From Delphinus delphis (lineage: Eukaryota > Chordata > Mammalia > Artiodactyla > Delphinidae): a stretch of 64,000 nucleotides of DNA. Below, in pieces: positions 37,430-49,944 of the stretch (the stretch's first letter is position 1; every line of letters starts with the position of its first letter). The stretch is from NCBI RefSeq assembly GCF_949987515.2, contig NC_082703.1, positions 7,209,680 to 7,273,679 of the forward strand. Direction: 5' to 3'. The notes beneath the pieces are model-generated. The model did not search any database. It was given only the letters and a program-made list of their open reading frames with translations, and was not told the DNA's origin. The position numbers and the translations under genes were made by a program.

Positions 37430-37690
37430 ATTACTGTGGGTAATTAAAACATGAAGTGAATGCTGCCAGAGGCTTCAGTCACTCTCAGTGCCCTCATTAA
37501 AAATCAAGAGCTGACCAAATTATAAACAGACTGGTTTGCAGAAGTTCCCAGCAAAACCTAATTATGAAGCTTATCCTTATTCTATCCGAACTCACTCCAT
37601 TAGTCATGCAAATTCTGAAAATGATTAAGTTATTTTATGTGCTGGAATTCTGGAATTAATAATAAAGAGGTGAGTAGCAGTAATTAGACA
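37430..37690. promoter_or_regulatory. Candidate conserved non-coding element
   Basis: Non-repetitive AT-rich block with dense homeodomain-type cores (GTAATTAAAA, CTAATTATGA, GGAATTAATAA, GTAATTAGAC) and a perfect octamer ATGCAAAT (about 37609-37616), the POU-factor site. Such density, with no repeat signature, is what conserved developmental enhancers often look like. AT-rich DNA gives these cores by chance, so this is a candidate only. Confidence 0.3.
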
Positions 37691-37776
37691 TTACTATGAA
37701 ACTTTATGATGTCAGGTCGCTCTGGGTCTTACTGCACCTCTTCCTGACCCTGCACCCAATAATATAATACGTACGT

Positions 37777-37778
<2 letters not shown>

Positions 37779-37824
<46 letters not shown>

Positions 37825-37825
37825 C
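37779..37825. repeat. (CA)n microsatellite
   Basis: About 20 CA units preceded by a short GTACGTAC run. Confidence 0.95.
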
Positions 37826-39239
37826 TATAAGATGGTTTAATGAATGACTTAATGGTTTTCGTTAATTTATGATAACTTTTTAAATGACAGCTAAAACCAG
37901 GGGGAGAAGGCTTTGCAAATGCTGCATGAGTATTATCTTGGAATTGGTTAGAGAAAGAGATTTGGTGATTATCATCAGGGGAATCCTTTCTCTCCAGAAA
38001 AGGCAAAGCACCACAAGGAGAAATCATTTACTATGAGGGTGTTTCAAGCTATGGCAGCTGGAACAGGAGCAAGTGATAACTTAAATCTTGAAGGAGCTTT
38101 AGATGATCATGTCTCATCTCATCTAATTTTACAGACAGAGGACTTAGCGTAGAGAAATTATGTGGCTGCCAGTGAATAAGAGAGCTAGGCTCCATTGACT
38201 GGTGGGGAAATTGGAGAGCATCAGGGCTTTCTCAGCATGGGACTGGGTGAGAGAACATGGAAGGCAGGTCCACACTTAGTTTGCAGAGAACAGAGAAAGT
38301 AAGTCACTGACTGTTTAGCTTGGAGAATCACGGCCTCATCTGAGATAAGAGAGCACTATATGGAAACAGAGATATCATGATGCCTATCCAAAAGAGGTTA
38401 AGAACCTTGATTCAGTACATCTCTGGGGAAGCAAAAGTAAATAAAATTTAAAAGATAAGGGAGGGATATAAAAAGCTGGGGAGGGAGAGAGGAAGAAAGA
38501 GACAAAAAGAAAAGCATACTTTAGAGATGGATGTAAGATTCAAGAGTTACACATTTATGTATCAGATTATGGAGGTCCAGCATTGCCAATTTGGTTGGAT
38601 TGATGATGGGGCTTAGGCAGACGTCCCTTTGTGGGGAGCAACGGGGAAAACAGAGGGTAGAGGAGAGAAATATGTAATTCTTACAGGGGTACAGAAATTC
38701 AACTCTGCAGAAAACTTTCTTTGCTGCTGGAGAGAGAGACCTGAAATGAAAGACAGCAAAGCTGTGAACTTTGCCCAGAATGAAGCAGTCCTCAGGCCTG
38801 CCCGCTTCAGGTGTGACTGGGTGTACCCAGACGGCATCCTCATGCAAATGTGACAAATGAAGAAACAGAAATTCGTATGGAAGGTCCTTGGGAAGGTGAC
38901 AGAGAAGAAGAGGAGAAGGGGGACAAAGGAGCGTGAGGTTCAGCTTGAGCGAACGGGTCTGGTCTTGGGAAGCAGCTGCTGAAGCTCAGCTTATTTGTCT
39001 ACAAATCCCTCCTAGTGAGGTAACAATTTTAAGAGATGGTGGAGGGAGGGTTTGACATTAAGGGATCTGGGGATGAGGAGATGAGTAAGAGAGTGATAAA
39101 TTCAAGAAAATGGAGAGCTTTATAGGAGGGAAGGCAAGAGTCTGGTTGCAACATGGTGATTAAAATACCCACCTTTGACAGATGTAGGGCCAGTAAACTT
39201 TAAAGCGTGCGTGCGTGCGCGTGTGTGTGTATGTGTTTT
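37826..39239. other. Non-repetitive purine-rich DNA
   Basis: No gene seen. Purine-rich stretches lie near 38480-38515 and 38895-38935. A faint MIR-like phrase set lies at 38110-38200. A GT/GC alternating run lies at 39205-39236. A 111-codon minus frame (38521-38856) has no recognisable domain. Confidence 0.45.
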
Positions 39240-39375
39240 GCCTGCTCTGACTTTTTGCAGCAACGCCATGAGGTGAGCAGGAAAAATATCTTATCCACAA
39301 TTTAGGATGGTGCAAAATTAAGCGACTCAAAGTCACAAGATGGTAAGCGGTGAGCCTGGGTTCCAGTCACTCAGA
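39240..39375 (-). repeat. MIR SINE fragment (antisense)
   Basis: Phrases TTATCCACAATTTAGGATGG, AAGCGACTCAAAGTCACAAG and GTGAGCCTGGGTTCCAGTCA follow the antisense MIR order. Confidence 0.6.
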
Positions 39376-40279
39376 CTCTGTGTCTACTGTGTGTTCCTCT
39401 ACAATACTGCTGGTACTTTACAGAACTGCTCAGAATGGATATAGTGGAGAGCAGGAAGGTCAGTGAAGAAAATCACATGTGCTTCCTCTTAAAAAGGTGG
39501 TGGGTTTTTTAGTGGGTTCATTTTCTCGCCTTCTCCAATGGTGGCGGAGCCTCAGGACTCTGAAGGGGGCTTGTGTGACAATTAGGCAGCCGCCTGACCC
39601 ATCATCATCGTCATTGGAGGAGGGGAGCTACAGACTCCCCAGGATGCGCCTAGCCTCAAAGTGCACAAGGCCTTGGAGACCTCTGTTCCTGCCTCCATGA
39701 GGGCCTGGAAAGCCCAGGGGCTCCATGGATTCCCTTTATATCGATTCCAAGGGCCCTGCCGGACAATTCAGATTGCACAGAATCCTTTGTGCACACACCC
39801 CCAGGATGCTTGCACATTCGTCACTCACTCAAAGCATATTAAATCATTTCAATGTGTCTCTCTTTTTGTTCTCCTGGGTTTTTTTGAGTTTTTCTTTTTT
39901 TTTTCAAATTTCTCAGCTTTTTAGGAAGCAAATATGATACATTCACCTCCAAATGTGGAGATGTCTCAGCGAGAGGCACTCCGAGAAAATGCCTTTGAAA
40001 ACGGCATTTGTTGGCTCACTGGGGCCAGACGCAGCCACCTCAGCTCTTGCTTGAAACCCAAACAGGGTGACTGCCAGTCAGGGATTCCAACCAGCTGGAG
40101 GAATTGGCCTAAACCATCTGACAAAAAGGATCCCTTTTCCTCAACAGCAGCTTCTCCATCTCTCTCTCTCTCTCCTTTTTTTTTTGCTCGAGAATGCACA
40201 GTTTTGCATTTGCCCTTCATACAAATAACTGGAGGGTGGGAATTATTCAGAAAGCTCGTGTTCGACACCCCATCTGTTC
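39376..40279. other. Non-repetitive DNA with T-rich runs
   Basis: No gene seen. T-rich runs lie at about 39880-39905 and CT repeats at 40160-40190. A 117-codon plus frame (39934-40287) includes the CT repeat and shows no family. Confidence 0.45.
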
Positions 40280-40660
40280 ATTCCTGACAGCAATATATAA
40301 TATAAGGCTATAAAAACTTGAAAAATAATGCAACATAAAAAGGGATTGACTCAGCTCCAAGAGGCCATAAATGGTAACAAATACCACTGGATGATTTATT
40401 TCACGCTGTAATCTTTACAGTAAGTCATCTTTCAGACATTTCCTTGTGACAGGTTTTAATAATATTAATGCCCAGAGCAATCCAAACCATCGCCCATAGA
40501 CGTATTTATCAAGCTGTCAATCCGAGTAAATGAAATTCTATAGGCAATAATGTAACATGTTTAAAAGAAGCTAATAAAACAAGTCAGCAGAGAAATATGA
40601 CTTCAAAGTATTCTCTCCCTCTAATCCAGTCCTGTAGGTTATACAGCCAAAATGCAAATC
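40280..40660. promoter_or_regulatory. Candidate conserved non-coding element
   Basis: Non-repetitive and AT-rich, with closely packed motifs: CCATAAATGG, TTTTAATAATATTAATGCCC, TGATTTATTTCAC, and CTGTCAATCC, the complement of GGATTGACAG and one base from the PBX-MEIS composite site TGATTGACAG. A second ATGCAAAT octamer lies nearby at about 40651. No frame is open across it. Motifs are seen; regulatory function is inferred. Confidence 0.35.
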
Positions 40661-42949
40661 CTTCCGTACCTGATGTATTGCTCCAAAAATACCAATGACC
40701 CTTTCCCAAGCTTCTGTATATTCGCTCTCACACATTCCTAGAGCCTGCAGTGCAGTGCATCCTGCCGGAGCTGCTGAACTCTGGAGTGCTTAGCATTTAT
40801 TGTTTTGTTTGTCTTGCTTCTAAGCAGGTACCTGATTGGCAGCTGCAGTGAATAACATCTAAGTTTCCAAGGCTTATTAAAATGTAACAGCTATCTGAGC
40901 CATAAACCAATCTTTACGACACCCACTCTAGGAGGGCCTTCGAGAATACCTAAGAAAGTGACTTCATGGTTTACCAGTGGCCGCGTAGGGTGTGCTCTCT
41001 GCTAGTTACGTCTCATTCGTGCAGGTCACACTATGCCAGCTGTTAAAGCATTTGGCATTTCAAACGCAGTTCCAGATCTGCTTCCTGCAGGAAGCCCTCC
41101 TTATTAATTTCACTAATTTTCTGATCTCTAGCACAGTGCCTGACACACCCCTCAACCCAACTTTCTAATGAATGAATCTGTGAAAGCACGACGCACATCC
41201 AAGGTGCTCACCACACATTAGATGTTAACATGCATTGCACTGATTTATTCGATTCATTCTACAGTTAACTGATGCCTCGTTTTTTTCTGGCTTCTCACAC
41301 ACATGCTCCTTGAGGACAGATTTAGTGTTTAATGGGCACCATGAGTGTTTCCTATACCACTGGGTACCCTGTAGGATTATGTGTAGCACACAAACACACA
41401 TATATACACATATATGAATGATACACACATATGTATCATGTATCTATGCATACAAATGTATATGCATCATGTATATCATATAGATACACACATATAGATA
41501 TCGTAATTGACATGATATTGTTTAAATGTATTTATTTATTAGGATTATGGTCTTATGTTTATTTGGAGTAAATCCTTCAAGGTGTCTATCCAGCCCGTTA
41601 TCTGCATTTATCTACTTCTTTGAGAACTGCCTCATCCCCCCACCCAATGGCCAAGTTTGCTCCTGATGACGCCACTTCCTGGATCTGATTGAACAAGTCA
41701 GGGAACTGATTCGAGCTGTACCGATCAGACGCTCTCTTCTAGTAATGGGACACTGGGATTCGCATTAGGAATGTTCTTGTCTTTCTTTAGTTTAAAAGGG
41801 TTTCTGTTGCTTGCAAGTAATTGGACGTTAATTAAAATGTTTATATTTCATTGATAAATCAGCTTTATAAAAGACCACTTTTGTTTGTAAGGAGTTCATA
41901 CTTTATAATGAGAAGCTGGATTTCTTAAATTTCAATCAAATATGAAGCCCTTTGTATCCTGATCATGCACAGTATTTTGAGTTGAGTTTGGGAGAGACCT
42001 TGGAACATCAGAAGAATTTATCAGACAAACATGAGAAGGGAAGCACATTCTAGGGATATGCACAGGCCCAACACAGGAAAAGACGTATGATGTGTATTTT
42101 CAGAAGTGAAAGAATATAATATTGTTCAAATTCAGAGGACTTTGGTGAGAGGCAGGGGCCATACCATGAAGGGCATTGTTAAAGATTTTGAGCTCATTCC
42201 TAAAGACACTGAAAAACCACTGAAGAGAAGCAAAATTGTCATATTTTCATTTTTCATACGTCATTCTATGTATGATACAGGAACAGAAAAGAAGGGACCA
42301 GAGGAGATGTGGGGAGACCAGGTCAAAGGCCATTTCAATAGTGGCCTAAGGAAAGATGGTAGCTTGGCCTGGGATTAGAATTAGAGATGGAAAGGGTATA
42401 GAGATGCAAGATACTTTTAGAGGTAAAACAGAGAAAACAATGAGACTTGGTGGAATTTAGGTGAGAAACCCGTCTCACAGCATCCACACTTGATTCTTCA
42501 ACCCCTACCAGGACTGCTAGCCCAGGTGTTGGCTGATGATAAAGCCGGCTAGGTTCACTGTCTGTTTTGCCTTTGTGTTTGCCTACCTCACCGTGTGTTT
42601 CTGAGTGCAGTTAATAGAGGCAGACTAGAAAGCAGGTATTTGGGGAAAGTTTTCATTTTATAATTTTATTCCCTAATTTGGCACAGGGATATTGTTCCAG
42701 AATCTGGTTACTTTTCCTACATCTCTATTTCTTCTCTTGCCTCCTCTTCCTTTCAACGTTAGCACTCCCTCACTGTACATCCCTCATGTACACTGTGAGG
42801 CCCAGAGTGAAGACAAGCCAGCCAGGGCGGCTATTAGATCGTGGGTGTGGGTTGGGAGACGTTTCAAAGCAGCCTTCTGCCCCCAAAGTTGATATATCCA
42901 CGCATATACACACCCATTCTCCTGGGAATTAGTTTCCTTCCTTCTCTAC
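40661..42949. other. Mostly non-repetitive DNA with L2-like fragments
   Basis: 41030-41190 resembles a LINE2 3' end (GCACAGTGCCTGACACACCC, AATGAATGAATCTGTG). 42090-42380 matches a common but here unnamed old repeat (GGGCCATACCATGAAGGGCA, TTTTGAGCTCATTCCTAAAG). An ATACACAT-type degenerate repeat lies at 41395-41500. No gene seen. Confidence 0.45.
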
Positions 42950-42962
42950 TCTTCTGCTATTT

Positions 42963-43095
42963 TTTTTTTAACATCTTTATTGGAGTATAATTGCTTTACA
43001 ATGGTGTGTGAGTTTCTGCTTTATAACAAAGTGAATCAGTTATACACATACATATGTTCCCATATCTCTTCCCTCTTGCGTCTCCCTCCTTCCCA
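42963..43095 (-). mobile_element. Very short 5'-truncated L1 insertion
   Basis: A T-run then AACATCTTTATTGGAGTATA is the antisense L1 3' terminus, carrying TTTATT, the complement of the AATAAA signal. The last bases (CCATATCTCTTCCCTCTTGC) lie in the 3' UTR. Target duplication TCTTCTGCTATTT occurs at 42950-42962 and 43096-43108, exact. At about 130 bp it is an extreme truncation. Confidence 0.93.
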
Positions 43096-43574
43096 TCTTC
43101 TGCTATTTCTTGGCTTGGGAAAAAAATACACCTGGAAAAATACTATGACAAGATTCAGTGGCTGAAATGGTAAAATGAAGAAGAGCAAAGAAGGAGCAAG
43201 GCAAAGGAGGCCATGCCACAGAGCTGGAGGTGGAGATGAGAGTACCTGGTGAAAGAGTGGTGGATTAAGAACAAGTTTCCATTACACTCCTTCCCCCCAA
43301 GAAAGAAAAGGGTTCTAGGTGGGAAAGTGGACCTTGAAAAACCATCTGGTTGATATTCTGCTTACATGGATTATAAAAACATGTTTCTCCTGGTCATCTG
43401 ACCGAAACCTTTAACTTTGAGGGCAGATGAATGTAAGCTCACCCAGGATGGTTTCTGCCTGTTTTACTCTTTAGTATGTTCACCATTTTTTCCCTACAAA
43501 TTAGCTGTTAAAAAAAAAACCCCACAGAATCCATATGGAGAGGTGAGAGCCTTGTGTCACTAGGTTCATTGATT

Positions 43575-43650
43575 TTCTTCCTTCCTCCCTCCCTCCCTCC
43601 CTTCCTTCCTCCCTCACTCCCTCCCTTCCTTTCTTTTTCCCCCTTCCTTC
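43575..43650. repeat. (CCTT/CCTC)n pyrimidine tract
   Basis: About 75 bp of almost pure C/T tetranucleotide repeats. Confidence 0.95.
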
Positions 43651-44029
43651 AGAGTGTCTTCCTGGGTGAGCTTAAGGGATGCAAATGGAAATCAATTACT
43701 TTGGGTAGAGTGTGAGTCCTGAGAACTACTCCTGAAGACTGAGCTCATAGGACAAGCAGATACTTGACTTGGCCTTACAAATCCTTCCCGGTTATCTTTA
43801 CCTCTGAGCCATCTCTAAGCCTCCTAATGCTGGTTTCGGATGCTGACCCACAAGGCTTTCTCAAAGGAGTAAAACAGAAGTGGGAAAAAAAGGAAACATG
43901 TCACCCATGGTCCTGGCAGCTGAACACCTACACTGTGGGCTAAAGCTAAAACCAGGGAAATTTAGAAAGGTCCAAGAATATGCAGATTTATGCCCAAGCA
44001 GTGTAAAAGACAGGCGCCAGGCTTGGCTG

Positions 44030-44057
44030 ACTGCAATATCTAACGGAATATTGCAGT
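44030..44057. repeat. Perfect 10-bp inverted repeat
   Basis: ACTGCAATAT and ATATTGCAGT flank an 8-base loop (CTAACGGA). ATTGCAGT-type sequence is reminiscent of C/EBP half-sites, but no known element explains the hairpin. Confidence 0.7.
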
Positions 44058-45299
44058 TCACAAGCAAATCTAGCTAATTGGTATGAAAATATTTTTTTAT
44101 GCAATATTTTAAGGACTGGAAATATCGATATGTCCTTTACTTGTGACAAAATGCAAGCATAAAGGTATTAATCATAATGATCACATCAATACATAAATAA
44201 AAACCGAGAGCGTTTTATTTACTAATGTTGGAAGACCATCTGCACTGCTTTCCGTTCCTGAGCCTCACCAATGGATTAAGGTGCTAGTTTGAATTCAAGT
44301 CTGTTGTTTGCCTCTCATTTCAATCTCTCCCAGATCTTCTTGTAAACATGTACATCTGCAATGTATGTGTGTACACGAGTGTATGAAGTATAAACGTGTA
44401 AAGTGAACCATACACAGATATAGGCACAGATATATGTGATTTACTTTACCGATTGATTCTTATACAGCAACACCAGAAACTTCCCACAAAGACTAATTTA
44501 TCTGCAATATATGCGTTAGCAATTCTGAAAGATATGTATTAAAAATGTCTTCCATTATCTAAACTGAACATTTTAGGAGAAGTTTGAGTCTGAAAATGGC
44601 ATCTCTTCTCACACTTATAAATTGCTTTACGATTTTTTTTTTAAACTAGCTTTTCCCCACTGGCACCTTAAACACGGATGGGCTATAATAATAGCTACAT
44701 TTTATGATTAGAAAGCAGGGAGGCAGCAAGCCGTCTGGATTAAAATTGGAACTGGGGTTAGAATCACAGCCTTGGGAAGAGGGGCGGAGCCTCGCCTGGC
44801 CCACGGAGGCTCCAGTGGCAGAGAAAGCCCCCCAGCGAAGGCCAGTGGTGACACCCGTGCCATCTCGTCTGAAGACAGAGCTGTGTTCCCCACACAACAC
44901 TGGGAGTAGAAGAAACTCCAGGTTTTAAAATGAAAAAAAAAAAGCGGGGCAGGGTTATTTCTTGTCTTTACATAAGGATTCTGCATCGAGTTACATAAAA
45001 TAAGTATTCATTTAGAGCAATAAACAGAATAATAGTAAGAAAAAATATGTGACGTCTACATGTTTTAAGGAACATGACTATTGTTTAAAGAGAGACGGGC
45101 TCATAAGTAAAAAAGAATGGTGACAACTCGGCTTTCCTGGGGCTGAGGGGAACTGAGTAGGTTTCCAGGGAGCCAGGTTATTTAGCTCACTTTTTAGCAC
45201 TATCTACAGCAATATTTCAGAGCAAAATAAGGAAAATATCTGTTCCTTTTCATTTAGCAGCCACAGAGATTACAGGGAAAAAAAATAAATAAGAAATAT

Positions 45300-45327
45300 G
45301 TAATCCCCGTGGTGTAATCCCCGTGGT
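45300..45327. repeat. Two-copy 14-bp tandem duplication
   Basis: GTAATCCCCGTGGT occurs twice head to tail without mismatch. The TAATCCCC core is a bicoid-class (OTX/PITX-like) homeodomain motif, but function is unknown. Confidence 0.95.
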
Positions 45328-45379
45328 ATGGAAACTCACTTCTCTTAAATACCTCCCTCTGGCGTAATTGACTTTTCAT

Positions 45380-45650
45380 GTGCATTTTAATTATGATATT
45401 TCAGCAGGTTGCAAGAGAATTTTTTTTCTGCTGCTGTTGTTGTAAATTATGGTTTGGAAAAAAAAAGTGTTATAAATCTAATTACATTTTCACTTATATT
45501 AACAAGTCAGCACAATCTTCCAGCATGTTTACCAAGCAATTCCAATATTTACAGCTGACCTAATTGGTTGTGGGGCAGAAGCAATGAACAATATTTTATT
45601 GTCCTGATAGCTGTGCATGTGCTGAAGACAGCTGCTAAGGTGTAAAGCTA
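45380..45650. promoter_or_regulatory. Candidate conserved non-coding element
   Basis: Non-repetitive AT-rich block with TTTTAATTATGA, TCTAATTACATT, ACCTAATTGGTTG (ATTGG box), AACAATATTTTATTG and TTTACCAAGC. No open frame or transposon phrase explains it. Offered only as a candidate. Confidence 0.28.
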
Positions 45651-46349
45651 CCCGGTGACCCTGAAGTTTTGCCTGCCCTGTGTTTGGCTTCATCAACCAG
45701 CTGTAAAACAGGACAGAAAGCAGGAGGGAAGGAGAAAGGGCTTCTGGAGTGGGGAGCGAAGGAGTTTGTTAAAGATGTCTTCTCTGAATCCTCTTTTGGC
45801 AAGAAAGATTTTTCCAGTTATTTGGGGGCTGTTACAGACTCAAAAGTTAACTTGTTCTTGGCAAGTTTGTACAAAAAGTTACAAACAACGACATGAAAGC
45901 CAATAATATCTTGGGTCAACATCCCTGATATTTGACACTTAAGTTGAGGCCAATCTTGGTCCTGTCCTTGAATTTCACTGTCAAAGCCCATGTAGTCTTC
46001 AGAACCCCAGCATGGGTCTAACACAGGCTGGAAATTCTTATGTTCTCAGGTCCTTAGAGAACGGGCTAAAAACAAAGAACCCTCCTACCAGGCAAAGACC
46101 ATACTGCTTCACGGGGAGACAGAAACTGGGTCTACCTCTCACGTTACTCACGGTGAGTTCTGCTGCAGCTCTCCACCCCTCAGATTTAAATGAAGATCAC
46201 ATTTATCTGTCAGGCCTCTGTCTTTCCTACTAATGCTACTGGTGTTAACACAAATGTAGAATGCCAGTACAATCTTAGCAGAGAGCTGCTTTGAGGCGAG
46301 TCTCCAGACCATGGGTTCAATTACTGTGTGGGCCAATCTTGTCTTCTGG
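45651..46349. other. Non-repetitive DNA
   Basis: No gene seen. An 83-codon plus frame (45655-45906) and neighbours have no family resemblance. Confidence 0.45.
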
Positions 46350-46580
46350 GTCATGATGATGATAATGATAATAAATGCTAATTTATTGAGTGCTTACTCT
46401 CTGCTAGGAACTTTGCCAAGAGTCTAACACGCAGTCTTCTCATCAGCCCTATGAGATTGGTACCACCTGTTTTACAGATGGAAGAGCTAAGCCCCAGAGC
46501 AGTGAGTGCCTGGGTCACCATCACACAGCATGGAAGTCACCGAGCTGAGATATGACCCTGGCCTGTCCATCTCTGGAGTC
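46350..46580 (-). repeat. MIR SINE (antisense)
   Basis: The order AATTTATTGAGTGCTTACTC, CTGCTAGGAACTTTGCCAAG, AGCCCTATGAGATTGGTACC, TGTTTTACAGATGGAAGAGC, TCACACAGCATGGAAGTCAC follows the antisense MIR consensus across most of its length. Confidence 0.88.
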
Positions 46581-47598
46581 TCCACTGTAGCCCTGGCACT
46601 GAGTAGCCTCCTTCTTTATCACTCTTGCCTCAACCTAAAAACTAAGCAAGCACTGCGCACAATAAACTTTGAGGTGCGGTTTTAGATGCATCCAGGAAGC
46701 CCTTACCAAACGCTGCCTAGAATAACACCTCCCCTTCGGATATCTCCCACTTAGGACTCTGTCCCTTAGCTGAAGTCCTTGATCCTCATGAAAGCAGAAC
46801 TACCCCTGGAAGGATTAACATTGTAAACTTCTGTTTTCGCAAATGATGGTTCTAATAGTAGATGTTGACGGGCATGGGAAGTAGCTGGAAATTCTAAGTC
46901 CTGAGTAGAGGTGATGGTGGGCATCAAACAGAGAGCACAGGATGCAGAATGAAAAGTCTGTGGCAACTGCCTAAGTCACATTTACTTTTTCCCTAGGTAT
47001 GTCCTTAGTCCCTGAATAGAGGTTTACTTAGAAACAGTGACTAAGCCTCCCATAATCTTGACCTTTGTCTTGTTGAGTTAGTTGGTCTTTTATATATGAC
47101 CCTAAACAGACAAGGTCTCATCCCTGCCTTTTGGGAGATTTTAAGTGAGAAGAATGAAAACATGCAAAAACTAACTACTTAATTCAAATAAATACATACA
47201 CTCAGTAAATAATCAGTTGTCCTACAGGAATTTTTATTCCTGTATTACCCGGGCTGCTTCCTCATCTCACCATCCAGCTAAATCAATGGAAATTTCTGTA
47301 CCCGTGAAGTCCTAGGAGAGTGTGACTTCATTTTCCTTAAGACCTGTCCACATATTCACAAAGAGGTTTAAAAAGGGCTTCTGTCCCTCTTTCATTACAG
47401 CCTTCTAATCTAGTCAGACAGGGCGAGGAAGACAAGAGTAATGAAAGGAATATGTTGAATTGTCCATGGTATTACTCTGACACTTTTATGAAGCCTAAAG
47501 CTATTTTGTCTTCTATTTTTAAGTAATGAAACTAAAATATTGTTTTTTAATATAAAGAACTCATTTATTCAATACATATCTGATGAATTATTCCTATA
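46581..47598. other. Non-repetitive DNA
   Basis: No gene seen; a weak L2-like phrase (AGGAAGCCCTTACCAAACG) occurs near 46693. Confidence 0.45.
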
Positions 47599-49944
47599 CA
47601 GGCAGACCTCAGGGATATCGCCGGTTCATTTCCAAGCGACCACAATAAAATGAATATCGCAGTAAAGCAAGCCACACTAATTTTTTGGTTTCCCAGTGCA
47701 TGTAAAAGTTACGTTTACACTACACTGTAGTCTATTAAGTGTGCAACAGCATTATGTCTAAAAAATGTACATCCCTTAATTAAAAATATTTCGTTGATAA
47801 AAAAATTCCAACCATCACCTGAAACTTCAGTGAGTTGTAATCGTTTTGTTGCTAGAGGGTCCTGCCTCGATGGTGGTGGCGGCTGACTGATGGGGGTGAT
47901 GGTTGCTGAAGGCTGGGTGGCCGTGGCAGTTTCCTAAAATGAGGCAGCAGTGACGTTTGCCACATCGGCTTCCCTGTAGCACGCAAAGCTGCTTGTCGGT
48001 GTTTTACCCGCGGCAGAACTTCTTTCAAAATTGGAGTCAGTCCTCTCAAACCCTGCTGCTACTTTACCAACTAAGTTTATTTAACATTCTAGATCCTTTG
48101 TGGTCATTTCAGCCATCTTCACAGCATCTTCACCAGGAGTAGATTCCATCTCAAGAAACCACTTTCTTTGCTCATCCATGAGAAGCCACTCATCCACACA
48201 AGTTTATCGTGAGACTGCGGCAATTCAGTACCATCTTCAGGATCCACTTCTAATTCTAGTTCTCTTGCTATTTCCATCACATTTGAAGTTACTGCCTCCA
48301 CTGCAGTCTTGAATCCCTCAAAGTCATCCATGAGGGCTGGGATCAACTTCTTCCAAACTCCTGTTCATGTTGAGATTTTAACCTCTTCCCATGAATCATG
48401 AATGTTCTTAATGGCATTAAGAATAGTGAATTCTTTCCAGGAGGCTTTCAATTTATTTTGCCCAGATCCATCACATGAATCACCATGTATGGCAGCTACA
48501 GCATTACAAAATGTATTTTCTAAATAATAAGACTTGAAAGTCAAAATTACTCCTTGATCCATGGGCTGCAGAATGGATGTTGTGTCAGCAGGCGTGAAGA
48601 CAACATTACTCTTGTCCATCTTCATCAGAGCTCTTGGGTGACCAGGTGCATTATCAATTAGCAGAAATATTTTGAAAGAATAATTTACTAAGAAGTAGGT
48701 CTTAAGAAGGGGCTTAAAATATTCAGCAAACCATGTTGTAAAGAGATGTGCTGTCATCCAGGCTTTGTTGTTTTCATTTATAGAGCACAAGCAGGACAGA
48801 TTTAGCATAGTTTTTAAAGGTCCTAGAATTTTCAGAATGGTAAATGAGCACTGGCTTCAATTTAGAGTTACCAGCTGCGTTAGCCCCTAACAAGAGAGTC
48901 AGCCTGTCTGCTGACGTTTTGAAGCCAGGCACTGACTTCTCCTCTCTGGCTATCAAAATCCTAGGGCACCTTCTTCCATTACAAGCCTGTTTCATCCACA
49001 CTGAAAATCTGTTCTTTAGTGCAGTCACCTGCATGAATTATCTTAGCTAGATTTTCTGGAAACTTCCTGCAATTCTACATCAGCACTTGCTGCTTCCCCT
49101 TGAACTCTGATGTTGTGGAGATGGCTGCTTTTCTTAAACCTCATGAACTAACCTCTGCTGGCTTCGAACTTCTTCTGCAGCTTCCTCACCTGTCCCGGCC
49201 TTCACAGAATGGGAGAGGGTTGTGGATTAGGCTTTAAAGGAATGTTGTGGTTGGTTTGATTTTCTATCCAGACCACTGAAACTTTCCCCATATCAGTAAT
49301 AAGACTGTTTCACTTTCTTATCATTCGTGTGTTCACCGGGGCACCGCTTTTAATTTTTTTCAAGAACTTTTCCTTCGCATCCACAACTTGACTGTTTGGC
49401 ACATGAGGCCTAGCTTTTGACCTGTCTCTGCTTTCGACAGGCCTAAGCTTAATCGACATGCCTAAGCTTAATCATTTCCGGGTTTTGATTTAAAGTGAGA
49501 GACGTCGACTCTTCCTGTCACTTGAACACTTAGAGGCCACTGCAGGGTTATTAACTGGCCTAATTTCAATATTGCTGTATCTCAGGGAAGAGGGAGGCCC
49601 GAGGAGAGGGAGAGAGATGGGGGAACAGCTGGTCGGTGGAGCAGTCGGAACACACACAACATTTATCAATTAAGTTCATAGTCTTAAATGGGTGAGGTTC
49701 ATGGTGCCCCAAAACAATTACAATAGCAACGTCAAAGACCACTGATCACAGATCACTATAACAAATATAATCATGAAAAGTTTGAAATATTACAAGAATT
49801 ATCAAAATGACACAGATACACAGAGTGAGCAAATGCTGTTGGAAGAATGGCACCAACAGACTTGCTTTGATGTGGGGTGGCCACAGACCTTCCATTTGTA
49901 GAAAATGCAGTATCTGCAAAGCGCAATTAAACAAGGTACGCCTG
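47599..49944 (-). mobile_element. Tigger1 DNA transposon, nearly full length
   Basis: Starts CAGGCAGACCTCAGGGATAT and ends CGCAATTAAACAAGGTACGC then CTG. The ends are imperfect inverted repeats of the Tigger1 type (consensus start CAGGCATACCTCGGAGATAT). TA precedes the left end; the right flank reads TC then TATA, so one base of the target TA is probably changed. The 2346-bp length is close to the roughly 2.4 kb full element. Remnants of the pogo-type DDE transposase lie on the minus strand. It is an ancient, immobile copy. Confidence 0.95.

Larger units (their letters stand above)
43109..45379. other. Non-repetitive DNA
   Basis: No gene seen. Contains a CCTT/CCTC pyrimidine tract (43575-43650), a perfect hairpin (44030-44057) and a 14-bp tandem duplication (45300-45327). 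A weak L2-like stretch lies near 43427-43490. Confidence 0.45.
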